A stretch of DNA of 64,000 nt from CAWKEY01 sp963848675 (GCA_963848675.1 CAWKEY010000070.1:1-64000); one strand, 5' to 3'. Positions 43,174 through 52,319 are shown, counted from the first letter of the stretch. The notes: a model not told the origin generated them from the letters alone. Numbers and translations: made by a program.

Positions 43174-44903
43174 AGTCTTGTGCCGGCGGCAAAATGAATC
43201 TGAAATGAGGAATCCGACTCGTTCAAGGGAATAGCCAAATCCAGACGAATGGGGCCGATAGGCGAATACCATCTGAGCCCCAAGCCGGCCCCGGCTTTGA
43301 TGGTGATATCGTCGAGATTATAAGCATTGCCAGCGTCAAGAAAGGCTGCGACGCCCCAGTTTTCAAGCACGGACTGTTCGTATTCTGCGCTGGCTACACT
43401 CAAGAATTTGCCGCCTACCACATGGTTCTGAGCATCCTTGGGCCCGAGTTCTTTGTAAGCATAACCGCGGATGCTGTTCATGCCGCCGGCATAAAACCGG
43501 TATGAGGTCGGCAGCTTGTCGAACTGGTTCACCAGCGTGGCGCCCTGTTCGGTACGGGCGATAAAGCGGCCGTTCCAGGGCGAGGGATGTGTCCATACCG
43601 CGGACATCGAGGCTTGCGCAAAACTGACATCGGAGAGCGGATTTTTATAACTGCCGGCCAGGTTAAATTCCAGCCGATGGCCGCGGGTGGGGCGAACTGG
43701 ATTATCAGAAACCGAACGCAGCCAGCTGCCGCCAGGTACTAATAACAGCACCTGATTGGAGGTGCTGTCGGCGGTAAAGTCTTCGTAGACAGAGTCGATA
43801 AAAAGCGTCTGGCGCCAGCCACTATCGAAGACGTGTTTCAAACGCGCGGACAGTTTTGCGGATAGTGACTTAAAGGTGTCGGTATCTTCGCGTTTGAGGC
43901 CGCCGCCAAAACTAAAAAAGTCGCTGGCCGGATTGGCTAAGGGCACGCTGTATTCAACATCCGCTGTTGACAATACCGGAGCTATATCAATGTTGGCGTT
44001 AAGAAAGTGGCCGCGGCGATTAATCCGGCGGTTTTTATAGGACGCACTCAGCAATGGCCCAATGTCGGTATCAAAACCGGCACCAAGGCCGTAATGGTGC
44101 TTGCTCTTGGGCGTCAGCTTGAGCGTCACCGGCACTCGCTGTTGCTCGATGTTTTCTGTGTCCGGGCGGATGTCTACGATCTCGAAATAGCCGCCTTTGG
44201 ATAGCGCATTATGGGTTTTAACCAGTTGCTCGCTGGCATAAAAATCGCCGCTTTTGATGGAAATGAATTTCTGGACAAATTCAGGCTTTAAAATATCCTG
44301 TTCAACCGTCACCTCACCAAACAGCATGCGTTGGCCGGCATCGAACGCCAGTTTAATCTGCGCTGTGTTATTGGCTTTGTCGATTAACAGTTGTTTTTCT
44401 GAAAATGCCGCTTGCAGATAACCTCGTTCCAGGGCCAGCGATTCAAGCCGGCCTTTCATCTTTTCGTATTGGTCGTGGCGCAGGGGTTTGGCTTTTTCGG
44501 CTAACAGGGCATTGCGCAATTTTAAGAATTCAGGGTCATCGTGAGCATCGCCAGTCAGGGTGATGGTGACATCATCGACGAAGACCCGCGGACCCGGGTC
44601 GATAGCAAAGTCTGCCTGCCAGCATTCAGCATCTACAGTCAGAGATTTTTTGATAACGGGATGATAATAACCCAGAGCCCGCAAAGCCTGATCGATTTCT
44701 TCATCGGCTTTGCTAAACAAGCTGCGAATTTTCCATTCCGGCGCCTCGCAGTTTTCTTTGCCCAGCGACAGCATGAGCCGGACATTGTCTTGTGGTTCGC
44801 CGTCAAGTCCGCTAACAGAGACGTCTGCAATTGCGAGAGGTGCTGCCAAATACAGGAACAGTAGGAATGGCAGTACTCTTATGGTTACGGGATTGATGGG
44901 CAT
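43170..44903 (-). CDS. tamA: TamA, outer-membrane BamA-family protein
   Basis: TamA is an Omp85 barrel working with TamB. The ATG giving MPINPVTIRVLPFLLFLYLA, a signal peptide cleaved near AIA-DV, is preferred over an upstream ATG that adds a non-signal extension. The mature 577-residue protein has three POTRA domains (about 25-260) and a 16-strand barrel, with the Omp85 motif GGMNSIRGYAY (R-G-Y) in loop 6. The C-terminal strand ends in HFAAGTRL, not the usual aromatic residue. It precedes tamB with a 4-bp overlap. Confidence 0.92.
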   Translation of the reverse strand: MPINPVTIRVLPFLLFLYLAAPLAIADVSVSGLDGEPQDNVRLMLSLGKENCEAPEWKIRSLFSKADEEIDQALRALGYYHPVIKKSLTVDAECWQADFAIDPGPRVFVDDVTITLTGDAHDDPEFLKLRNALLAEKAKPLRHDQYEKMKGRLESLALERGYLQAAFSEKQLLIDKANNTAQIKLAFDAGQRMLFGEVTVEQDILKPEFVQKFISIKSGDFYASEQLVKTHNALSKGGYFEIVDIRPDTENIEQQRVPVTLKLTPKSKHHYGLGAGFDTDIGPLLSASYKNRRINRRGHFLNANIDIAPVLSTADVEYSVPLANPASDFFSFGGGLKREDTDTFKSLSAKLSARLKHVFDSGWRQTLFIDSVYEDFTADSTSNQVLLLVPGGSWLRSVSDNPVRPTRGHRLEFNLAGSYKNPLSDVSFAQASMSAVWTHPSPWNGRFIARTEQGATLVNQFDKLPTSYRFYAGGMNSIRGYAYKELGPKDAQNHVVGGKFLSVASAEYEQSVLENWGVAAFLDAGNAYNLDDITIKAGAGLGLRWYSPIGPIRLDLAIPLNESDSSFQIHFAAGTRL

Positions 44904-44975
44904 TACAGGGATATTTCGCGTTCGACATTGAGCGGCTGTGTGGTGAAGCATTATCCTGGATGCGAGCAATGAACT

Positions 44976-45251
44976 TCAGTCTTTAATCAGAAAATACACA
45001 TTAAAAATCCCGATCACCAGGCCGGTAAACAATAAACTCAGTGTCCAGCGCGTAGAGTAGCCCTGCATCAGGCTATCCAGCCAGTGGCCCAGATAAGCGC
45101 CGGCAATAATCGGCAAAACCATGACCAAGCCCAGGGTACCGATATAAACCGTTTGGGATAGTAGATTCGGCCTGTCGTGTTCCGCCTTTTTCAAGCGCTT
45201 GATCTGGCTTTCAATCTTGTTTTTAAGCTCTTGTCGGTTATTCATAATCAA
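44976..45251 (-). CDS. atpQ: N-ATPase accessory subunit AtpQ
   Basis: The 91-residue membrane protein of the ATPase_gene1/AtpI-like family has a charged N-terminal helix (KNKIESQIKRLKKAEHD) and two membrane helices (about 35-52 and 67-86), with GAYLGHWLDS between. In N-ATPase operons atpQ is normally followed by atpR and atpB; here tamA and tamB follow instead and no atpR is found. It is divergent from the lipoprotein gene. An ATG two codons downstream is an alternative start. Confidence 0.82.
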   Translation of the reverse strand: MIMNNRQELKNKIESQIKRLKKAEHDRPNLLSQTVYIGTLGLVMVLPIIAGAYLGHWLDSLMQGYSTRWTLSLLFTGLVIGIFNVYFLIKD

Positions 45252-45447
45252 TGGGGGGGTGGTAAGAACAAAAGAGTCAAGTCCCGCATGATTATATTTC
45301 GACTTTAATATGGCGCAACCTTAATTCTATTGGCAATCCATTCGGCGTCTCTATAACCCCCCTTATTTTCAGCATTTTGCTTTTAGAAATTGGTTAAACC
45401 ATTAGCTTTTGGCTCTGTGTACTTAAGGGGTTGTTAGCAACATCCGC

Positions 45448-45476
45448 TTGACAGATTCGCCCTATAAAGCCAATAT
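45448..45476 (+). promoter_or_regulatory. Possible promoter of the lipoprotein/SLATT pair
   Basis: TTGACA (45448-45453) with a weak -10 CAATAT 17 bp downstream, 43 bp before the lipoprotein start codon. The -35 is perfect, the -10 poor. Confidence 0.35.
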
Positions 45477-45518
45477 GCCCTTAATAGTCAATTGATTAAA
45501 TAACATAAAGGTTTTGCC

Positions 45519-45881
45519 ATGAACAAACATTATTTTTGGAAAGTTTCTCTATTTTGTGGCTTGATGGTTGGATTCGCTGTTTTGCCGGGTTGCTCAAGTC
45601 AGCCTACTCTCGGTGAGCGCATGATGGATCAGAGCGCAGGCACTTCGGAGCTTGGCGAGCAATGGAGTAAGGGCAATGAAAACTTGCAAAAAGGCGAAAA
45701 GTTAATTAAACAAGGGAACAAGATGGTTGAAGACGCACGATCAAATATGCGTGAGGGTGAAGACAAAATCATTGCAGGCAAAAAACTGGTTAACGAGGGT
45801 ACGCGGCAAATGGAAGACAGTGAGCAGGTTTACAAAAATCGTTTTCCCCGAGCCTACGAACGCATACATCAAAATCCTTAG
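45519..45881 (+). CDS. Small lipoprotein with helical repeats
   Basis: The 120-residue protein has a lipoprotein signal peptide with lipobox VLPGC (C25). The mature part is a charged amphipathic helix with near-repeats (KGNENLQKGEKLIKQGNKMV, then MREGEDKIIAGKKLVNEGTR), probably a coiled coil lining the periplasmic face of a membrane. I recognise no named family. It is followed after 60 bp by a SLATT-domain gene on the same strand. Both are oriented against the surrounding ATPase genes, consistent with insertion. Confidence 0.75.
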   Translation: MNKHYFWKVSLFCGLMVGFAVLPGCSSQPTLGERMMDQSAGTSELGEQWSKGNENLQKGEKLIKQGNKMVEDARSNMREGEDKIIAGKKLVNEGTRQMEDSEQVYKNRFPRAYERIHQNP

Positions 45882-45941
45882 GCCAATTCTCGTCGAAACT
45901 GGCTTCCTTTTCCGTAATCACTTGTTCAGGAGAAAACACTC

Positions 45942-46457
45942 ATGAAAACCGAACAGAAACAGCTGCTAAAAATTTGGCGGGACGAGTTGGGAGCGTTGAT
46001 GCGCACGCATTATCTGCTATCCGGCAAGATTCTGCTCATGAATTACGTCCTGGGCATTCCGACAATTGTCATCGCGATGCTGGTTGCCTCCTATGTTTTC
46101 TTTACCATCAACCAGGACACTGTATTCTGGGTGAAGATGTTATTTGGCCTGCTCGCCCTGTTGATGGCGATTTTGGCTTCGCTACAAACCTTTCTCAAAT
46201 ATTCGCAACAGGCAGGACACCACCGCAATGCCAGCGCCCGTTATCAGGCATTGTTCAACGAAATCGATCAGCTCCTCGTTATCCCGCCCAAGGATGATGC
46301 GGCTTTGGGCGAATGGTGCGACAAACTTCGAGAACGTTGGGATGCGCTGAACCTCGAAGCGCCCAGTATAGCGCGCAAGTTCAAACCAGAAGCCGCCGTC
46401 GAAACCGAAGCACCTGCCTCAGCCAATGAGACGGGTTTTCAGACATCTCGTGAATGA
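45942..46457 (+). CDS. SLATT-domain two-helix membrane protein
   Basis: The 171-residue protein has two close membrane helices (about 36-58 and 66-86) followed by a cytosolic helix with KYSQQAGHHRNASARYQALFNEI (shown in part by QAGHHRNASARYQALFNEI). This layout is typical of SLATT proteins, predicted pore-forming effectors often found with nucleotide-signalling defence systems. No SMODS, SLOG or other sensor gene is adjacent; its only partner is a lipoprotein. A defence or cell-envelope stress role is possible but unproven. Confidence 0.7.
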   Translation: MKTEQKQLLKIWRDELGALMRTHYLLSGKILLMNYVLGIPTIVIAMLVASYVFFTINQDTVFWVKMLFGLLALLMAILASLQTFLKYSQQAGHHRNASARYQALFNEIDQLLVIPPKDDAALGEWCDKLRERWDALNLEAPSIARKFKPEAAVETEAPASANETGFQTSRE

Positions 46458-46511
46458 TATGCGCTTGATTTTCATGCTTTTTTATTAGTGCGTCGGCAGG
46501 TATATCAAAAG

Positions 46512-46552
46512 CTCGATACGATGCGCTGAACGAAAGGACGCATCGTATCGAG
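46512..46552. terminator. Strong 14-bp hairpin between convergent genes
   Basis: CTCGATACGATGCG and CGCATCGTATCGAG pair perfectly around a 13-nt loop. It lies between the ends of the SLATT gene and atpC. On the minus strand it is followed by CTTTTG. It probably ends both transcripts and so splits the ATPase genes into two units. Confidence 0.75.
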
Positions 46553-46602
46553 TGCATACTGCGATTGGTGTGTCTCCTCGGTAATTCCATATCTCTGAAT
46601 AT

Positions 46603-47016
46603 TCATGACTGCCAGCTGGTTTTGCGTTTAAGCGTCAGCATGCGTTTGAGCATGGCTTGCTCCATGCGTTGCAGACTTTCACGGCTTGCCCGCAGATGTT
46701 CTTCTTCGGCCAGCAATTCCTGCTCCAATAGGGCACTGATGCGTTCAAGGTCGGTATCAATCAAAAAATGCCGGGTGCTGAGCGTTAAAGCATTGTTATT
46801 GAAATAAACAACGGCGCCGGGCAGCGCCAGGTATTGCCAGTCTTGTGCAGCAACTCGAAAACGCGCCAGACCAAACACCAGCGTAGTCATAAAGCGTGCG
46901 TGATTGGCCTGAATTCCAAAGGAGCCGGAAGCATCTTCACCAACAAAAGAAGTTACGCCTGTGATCCTTTGTTCATGGCTGGCATCAAACAAATTCAGCA
47001 CGAAGTCTTTCATCAT
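46603..47016 (-). CDS. atpC: N-ATPase epsilon subunit
   Basis: The epsilon subunit links the rotor stalk to the ring and regulates hydrolysis. The chosen start gives MMKDFVLNLFDASHEQRI, with the ATG overlapping the atpD stop (ATGA). The N-terminal beta-sandwich (about 1-85, with LALPGAVVYFNNNALTLSTR) and a C-terminal helix pair rich in Glu, Leu and Arg are visible. The length of 137 residues is usual. It ends the first part of the split ATPase set. Confidence 0.86.
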   Translation of the reverse strand: MMKDFVLNLFDASHEQRITGVTSFVGEDASGSFGIQANHARFMTTLVFGLARFRVAAQDWQYLALPGAVVYFNNNALTLSTRHFLIDTDLERISALLEQELLAEEEHLRASRESLQRMEQAMLKRMLTLKRKTSWQS

Positions 47017-48419
47017 AAATCCTGCATGGTGCCGCGCATGTAGCATTGCTCTTCAGACAAGTCATCGAAGTGCCCGGCCAGAAAGGCTTCGCAATCCGTC
47101 AGCGTCTGTTCCAGCGGCACTGAAACACCGGTTTGTTTGGTGTGCTGGGCTAAAACTGAAAACGGCTGGGTAAGATAACGTTGCAATTTGCGGGCACGCA
47201 TCACCACCTTGCGGTCTATTTCAGACAATTCTTCAATACCCAGCATGGCGATAATGTCCTCCAGTTCCTGATAACGCGCCAGATGTTCACGCACGCCTTC
47301 GGCTACGGCGTAATGACGGTCGCCCAGCGTGTGCCTGTCCATCAATTTGCTGCTGGAACGCAAAGGATCAACCGCTGGATAAATACCCTTGCTGGCCTGA
47401 TCACGGGACAGGATGACGGTGGTATCCAGATGGCTGAGGATGGCGCTGACGGCCGGGTCGGTCATATCATCGGCCGGCACGTAGACCGCTTGCACCGAGG
47501 TAATGGCGCCTTGTCGTGTGGACAGTATGCGGTCTTCCAGCTCAGCGACTTCTGTGGTCAGCGTCGGCTGGTAGCCCACCGTGGCGGGCATACGACCAAG
47601 CAGACTGGATATTTCACTGCCGGCCTGCACGAATCGAAACACATTGTCGACCACAAACAGCACTTCCTTATGCAGGGTATCACGGAGATATTCGGCATAG
47701 GTTAAGGCTGACAGGCCCACGCGGAAACGCACGCCCGGCGATTCATCCATTTGTCCGAAGACCATCAGGGTATCGTTCATGACCCCGGCCTGTTGCATTT
47801 CCTTCCATAATTCATGCGCTTCACGGATGCGCTCACCGACGCCGGCAAAAACCGAAACGCCTTTATGGATGGCAGAAACGGCATGGATAAATTCCATGAC
47901 CAGCACGGTTTTCCCAACGCCGGCGCCTCCAAATAAGCCGGTTTTGCCGCCTTTCACGAAAGGGCATAACAAGTCGATGACTTTAATACCGGTTTCCAAA
48001 ATCCCGCTCATGCCAATGGCTTCGGATAAGGGCAGCGGCTTCGCGTGAATATTGCGGAACTGGTTTTGCGGCAAATCGGGCAGGCCGTCCAGAGGCTCGC
48101 CGAATATATTCAATAAACGGCCCAAGCATTGCTCGGATACGGGAACATGCAAGGGGGAGCCGGTATCGTAAACCGTCATGCCTCGACTTAAGCCGGCGGT
48201 GCCATGCAGGGTAATGGCCCGGACATGTTTTTCATCAAGATGTTGGTGGACTTCGAATAGATAGGCGGTGTGATCGAAGCAGGTACACAATGCCTGACGC
48301 AAGGGCGGCAGCGGCGTGCAATCGATAACCACGACCGGGCCATGGACTTCAATGATGGTTCCGATGGGGCGTCGATGTTCTTTGTGTACCGGTAAACCAT
48401 TCAATGTGACATGCTCCAA
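47013..48419 (-). CDS. atpD: N-ATPase beta subunit
   Basis: The beta subunit is catalytic. The 468-residue protein has Walker A GGAGVGKTV (about residues 158-166), the catalytic GERIREAHELW glutamate region, Walker B LFVVDNVFRF and AVYVPADDMTDPA. It opens the N-type ATPase gene order D-C-Q-(R)-B-E-F-A-G, unlike housekeeping operons, which begin with the a subunit. N-ATPases are laterally moved second ATPases, thought to work as ion pumps under stress. Confidence 0.92.
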   Translation of the reverse strand: MEHVTLNGLPVHKEHRRPIGTIIEVHGPVVVIDCTPLPPLRQALCTCFDHTAYLFEVHQHLDEKHVRAITLHGTAGLSRGMTVYDTGSPLHVPVSEQCLGRLLNIFGEPLDGLPDLPQNQFRNIHAKPLPLSEAIGMSGILETGIKVIDLLCPFVKGGKTGLFGGAGVGKTVLVMEFIHAVSAIHKGVSVFAGVGERIREAHELWKEMQQAGVMNDTLMVFGQMDESPGVRFRVGLSALTYAEYLRDTLHKEVLFVVDNVFRFVQAGSEISSLLGRMPATVGYQPTLTTEVAELEDRILSTRQGAITSVQAVYVPADDMTDPAVSAILSHLDTTVILSRDQASKGIYPAVDPLRSSSKLMDRHTLGDRHYAVAEGVREHLARYQELEDIIAMLGIEELSEIDRKVVMRARKLQRYLTQPFSVLAQHTKQTGVSVPLEQTLTDCEAFLAGHFDDLSEEQCYMRGTMQDL

Positions 48420-48502
48420 TAGTAAAACAACAGTTTAAGACTCTATGCTTCAATCATACCAAAACCGTGCATTGATTGTGAACGGCGTGTTGCCAGCCAG
48501 GC

Positions 48503-49975
48503 TTACACGCCCTTGCTGCGATTTTCCATGCGCCGTAAAAATTCGGCCATGATCAGACGGTACAGCTCATCGCCCAGATACTTGTCCTCAATACCGCTGT
48601 CGATATTCGGGTTATCGTTGACTTCTATCACGTAGCCTTTGCCGTTTATCTCTTTAACGTCCACGCCGTATAAGCCGTTGCCTATCGGTTGGGTTGCTTT
48701 TAAGGCGGCGTCCAGAACGGCTTTGGGGACTTCAAAAGTCGGCAGGGTATCAAAATTGCCGCTATCGGTGCGGCTGCCGCCGTGACGGTAAATCTGCCAG
48801 TGATTTTTGACCATGTAATAGCGGCAGGCGTACAGCGCCTTGTTGTTAAAAACGCCGATGCGCCAGTCAAAATCCGTATAGAGAAATTCCTGCGCCAGTA
48901 GCAGCGCGGATTTTTGAAACAGTTCTTCAACTTTCTGTTCAAGTTCTTGCCGGTTCTGGACTTTCACAATCCCGCGCGAAAATGAGCCGTCCGGAATTTT
49001 TATGACCACCGGAAAACCGGCTTCGGCTTCGAGTTTGTCCAGATGAATGGCATTGCCTTTATGCAGCAGCCAGGTTTTAGGCGTAGGCACGCGATGGGTG
49101 CGAAACAGATCCGCCAGATACACTTTATTGGTGCAGCGCAGCATGGAAGTGGGGTCGTCGATAACCACCAGGCCTTCGGCTTCGGCCTTTTTGGAAAAAC
49201 GATAGGTGTGATGATCAATGGCCGTGGTTTCGCGAATAAACAAGGCGTCAAATTCAGGCAGGCGCACATAATGCTGCTGGGAAATCAATTCGACTTCAAT
49301 GCCCATTTGTCGGCCGGTGCTGATAAATTTTTTAAGCGCGCTGCGATTGCTTGGCGGCAATTGTTCCTCAGGATTGATCAGGATGGCCAGATCGTAACGT
49401 GCGCTTTTGCGGGCGCGGCCCTTGCGCCAGACTTTCTTGCTGAATTTATCGAGGGCTTCGGCAAATACGATTTCCAGGGATTCGTCCAGCGAGCGATGTG
49501 ATATGGCTTTTAGCTCGGTGATTTCCCATTGTTGCCTAAACCGCAAGGTCACTTCCAGAACCGGGCAGGAAAAGCGTTCAAAGAGTAGTCGAGTCAGTTC
49601 CTGGAAGGCCGGATCAGGGGTGGTGCCAAAATAACTGAGCAGGGTTATTTCCCGGGTCGTGTTTGAGCTTTTCAGCGCGCGCGCGAGTGGCTGCGACAAA
49701 TCCTCGAGCTGAAGGCGGTACAAGGCCCTCTTGCCCAGGTCATTCAAGACTCTGACCGAGGGTATGACATGATGTCCGCGTGCTTCGGCGAGCAAGGAGC
49801 AGTAATAGCCGTCGGACAGGTAACGATAGCTGCTGCACAGGTTGATAACGCGGACGCGTTGTTCAGAGTCCTCCTGCTCGGTGGCAAGATAGCTTTCAAA
49901 GGTGATCACCTGATCACTCGGATAATAGGGGCTCCAGTCGGAAAGATCGTCAACAACCAGAAGGGTACGCGCCAT
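48503..49975 (-). CDS. RimK-like ATP-grasp ligase with RLAN N-terminal domain
   Basis: The 490-residue protein begins with an RLAN domain (RimK-like ligase N-terminal, about 1-190) and ends with an ATP-grasp domain (about 280-480). Conserved ATP-grasp elements are GFPVVIKIPDGSFSRGIVKV, EFLYTDFDWRIGVF and VIEVNDNPNID (metal-binding Glu, Asn). RimK-type enzymes ligate amino acids, often glutamate, to peptide or protein carboxyl groups. The divergent neighbours encode a DUF2817 peptidase and a GNAT-C39 fusion, a known kind of neighbourhood that suggests a peptide-modifying pathway. Substrate unknown. Confidence 0.85.
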   Translation of the reverse strand: MARTLLVVDDLSDWSPYYPSDQVITFESYLATEQEDSEQRVRVINLCSSYRYLSDGYYCSLLAEARGHHVIPSVRVLNDLGKRALYRLQLEDLSQPLARALKSSNTTREITLLSYFGTTPDPAFQELTRLLFERFSCPVLEVTLRFRQQWEITELKAISHRSLDESLEIVFAEALDKFSKKVWRKGRARKSARYDLAILINPEEQLPPSNRSALKKFISTGRQMGIEVELISQQHYVRLPEFDALFIRETTAIDHHTYRFSKKAEAEGLVVIDDPTSMLRCTNKVYLADLFRTHRVPTPKTWLLHKGNAIHLDKLEAEAGFPVVIKIPDGSFSRGIVKVQNRQELEQKVEELFQKSALLLAQEFLYTDFDWRIGVFNNKALYACRYYMVKNHWQIYRHGGSRTDSGNFDTLPTFEVPKAVLDAALKATQPIGNGLYGVDVKEINGKGYVIEVNDNPNIDSGIEDKYLGDELYRLIMAEFLRRMENRSKGV

Positions 49976-50112
49976 AGCAAAACAAGTCCTGAGTAAGTTA
50001 AACTACAATTTTGAAATCAGTCAGGTTTTTACACAAGGAATTTCTTTTATCAAAGAATATTCATGTTGAGCCTGGAGATTGCCATGTTCTTGAAGATTCT
50101 CAGGGAATCCTT

Positions 50113-51213
50113 ATGTCCTCATGCCTTCCTTTAGCGGCTCTTGATACGGACGTTTTCTCAGATAGTTACGCGTCTGCCAGACGCCGCTGGCTGGGGCAAT
50201 TGGCCAGCTTGCCGCTTGCAACGCAGCCTGTAGCCTATCCCTGCGCCGGCACCGGCCCGCGCGGCGAAGCTTTGGTGACGGATACGGTCTGGATTGGCAA
50301 GCAAGAGGCTTCCCGTGTCGTGGTGGTAATCGCCGGTACGCATGGCATTGAAGGCTTTGCCGGCAGCGCTGTCCAGAGCGATCATCTGCGTCTGCTTGCG
50401 CAGGGGCATAGCGTTATCCCGGATAATACCGCCGTGTTGATGATTCACGCTTTAACACCGTGGGGTTATGCCTGGCAGCGCCGCTGTGATGCCGATGGTG
50501 TTGATCTTAATCGCAATGTGGTCGATTTTTCCAAAACCTTGCCCGCAAATCCCGGTTACGACGCGATCCGTCATGCCTTGTTTTTGCCAGATGCCGAACA
50601 AAGAAAGTGGGCTTTTGCCGAATTTGAACAGCAGCACGGCCGTGTAGCACTGGAAAGCGCTGTCAGCGCTGGACAATATGTCGATCCTGTTGGGCCTTTC
50701 TATGGTGGCAAGGCCCCGGCACACGGCCGGCTGGTTTGTGAGGATCTGATGCGCCGGTATGCGTTGCGCCAACGCGACTTGGCGGTCATCGATGTGCATA
50801 CCGGGCTTGGCTCTTACGGCTACGGTGAAATTATCTGCGACCATGAGCCCGAGAGTGCGGGAGCAGCTGTAGCCAGGCTCTGGTACGGCGGCTCTGTCAC
50901 TTTGCCGGCACTGGGCACGTCCAGCTCGGTGCCCAAAACAGGTTTGCTGGATTATGCCTGGCACGTCATCATGAACAAACGCAGTTGCTACATTACTCTG
51001 GAATTTGGCAGTTTTAGCACCGAGCAATTGTTTGAAGTGTTACTGTGCGATCATCAACTGTGGGCGCAGGCGGATACGAATGGCGCCCGTCTGGCGCACA
51101 GCAAACGCATGCGGCAGCATTTTTGTCCCGATGATGAGGCTTGGCAGGAAATGCTATTGTTTCGGGCCCGGCAGGTGATCGCACAGGCCTTGCGAGGAGT
51201 AGCCACTATATGA
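50113..51213 (+). CDS. DUF2817 zinc carboxypeptidase-like protein
   Basis: The protein resembles M14/aspartoacylase-type metallopeptidases: VVVIAGTHGIEGFAGSAVQ (H and E as zinc ligands), GVDLNRNVVDF (D-x-N-R), VIDVHTGLGSYGYGE (H ligand) and ITLEFGSFS with the catalytic glutamate. I favour the ATG preceded by AGGGA at 8 bases; an ATG 102 bases upstream would add a weakly conserved extension. Length is about 366 residues, cytosolic. The stop overlaps the next gene (ATGA). Next to the ATP-grasp ligase it may trim or recycle the ligated peptide. Confidence 0.8.
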   Translation: MSSCLPLAALDTDVFSDSYASARRRWLGQLASLPLATQPVAYPCAGTGPRGEALVTDTVWIGKQEASRVVVVIAGTHGIEGFAGSAVQSDHLRLLAQGHSVIPDNTAVLMIHALTPWGYAWQRRCDADGVDLNRNVVDFSKTLPANPGYDAIRHALFLPDAEQRKWAFAEFEQQHGRVALESAVSAGQYVDPVGPFYGGKAPAHGRLVCEDLMRRYALRQRDLAVIDVHTGLGSYGYGEIICDHEPESAGAAVARLWYGGSVTLPALGTSSSVPKTGLLDYAWHVIMNKRSCYITLEFGSFSTEQLFEVLLCDHQLWAQADTNGARLAHSKRMRQHFCPDDEAWQEMLLFRARQVIAQALRGVATI

Positions 51214-52319
51214 GCGGCAACGACATACGGGTTCGTCCCGCGCGGCTGAGCGATCTCGATGACCTGGTGACACTTGAAAAAGCCAGTTTCGATACCGACC
51301 GGCTGAGCCGGCGCAGTTTCAGGCACTGGATAACAACAGAGCATCGCGCCTTATTGGTGGCGGAAGCGGCTCATAAGGTCGAAGCTTATATTCTTATTAT
51401 TTATCATCCTGGCACACGCTTGGCCCGTATTTACTCAATCGCGGTATCTCAGCAACAGCGTGGTACCGGCATGGCTAAAGCCCTGATGGCGGCAGGTGAG
51501 CAGGCCGCGCGCGATGACGGCAGGCTCTATCTGCGTCTTGAAGTCAGCGTGGATAATATCCCGGCGATAAGCCTGTATGAAGCCATTGGTTTTCAGCAAT
51601 TTGGCGTTTATCGCGATTACTACGAAGACCATAAAGATGCCTTGCGCTATCAAAAACGCATCCGCCGCTATGGGGGCACTCTGCAGCACCGTCCGGTGCA
51701 CTGGTTACGGCAGACCACCCATTTTACCTGCGGACCGGCAGCGCTGATGATGGCCATGCACGGGTTGAACAAAGCCTATCAGCCGTCCCAGGAGGAAGAG
51801 CTCAATCTATGGCGGGAAGCCACCACCATTTTCATGACTTCGGGCCATGGCGGCTGTCATCCGGTGGGTTTGGCGCTGGCGGCGAAACGGCGCGAATTCA
51901 AGGTTGAAGTCTGGCTTAATCAAACCGGTACGCTGTTTATTGACGGGGTGCGCAACGAGGACAAAAAACAGGTCGTTGAACTGGTGGATGCCTGTTTCAA
52001 ACGCCAGGCCACCGAACAGGGCATCAATATCCATTACGGTAATATCACTCAGAATGACCTGATCGGCGCCTTCAAAGCGGGAGCGATTCCTCTGGTTTTG
52101 ATCAGCACCTTCCGCATGGATCGCAAGAAAGCGCCGCACTGGGTGGTTATGAGCGGTTTCGACGAAGATTGTTTGTACATGCACGACCCCGATCCCGAAG
52201 AAGGCCGTCAGAGTGATTTTGATTGCCAGTATATTCCCGTTGCCTGTGAGGATTTCGAGCGCATGTCCTGCTTTGGTAAAAACCGTCTGCGCACGGCGGT
52301 AATCGTGTGGCCGGATTAG
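51210..52319 (+). CDS. GNAT acetyltransferase-C39-like peptidase fusion
   Basis: The first about 150 residues are a RimI-type GNAT domain, with the acetyl-CoA loop AVSQQQRGTGMAKALM and the C-terminal ISLYEAIGFQQFGVYRDYY. Residues about 165-369 are a papain-like C39 domain, with nucleophile Cys in HFTCGPAALMMAMHG, the His in KKAPHWVVMSGFDED and an Asp in YMHDPDPEE. The start is fixed by the 4-bp overlap with the peptidase gene. Such fusions accompany RimK-like ligases in amidoligase neighbourhoods. Likely function is acetylation and cleavage of a modified peptide; the substrate is unknown. Confidence 0.85.
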   Translation: MSGNDIRVRPARLSDLDDLVTLEKASFDTDRLSRRSFRHWITTEHRALLVAEAAHKVEAYILIIYHPGTRLARIYSIAVSQQQRGTGMAKALMAAGEQAARDDGRLYLRLEVSVDNIPAISLYEAIGFQQFGVYRDYYEDHKDALRYQKRIRRYGGTLQHRPVHWLRQTTHFTCGPAALMMAMHGLNKAYQPSQEEELNLWREATTIFMTSGHGGCHPVGLALAAKRREFKVEVWLNQTGTLFIDGVRNEDKKQVVELVDACFKRQATEQGINIHYGNITQNDLIGAFKAGAIPLVLISTFRMDRKKAPHWVVMSGFDEDCLYMHDPDPEEGRQSDFDCQYIPVACEDFERMSCFGKNRLRTAVIVWPD

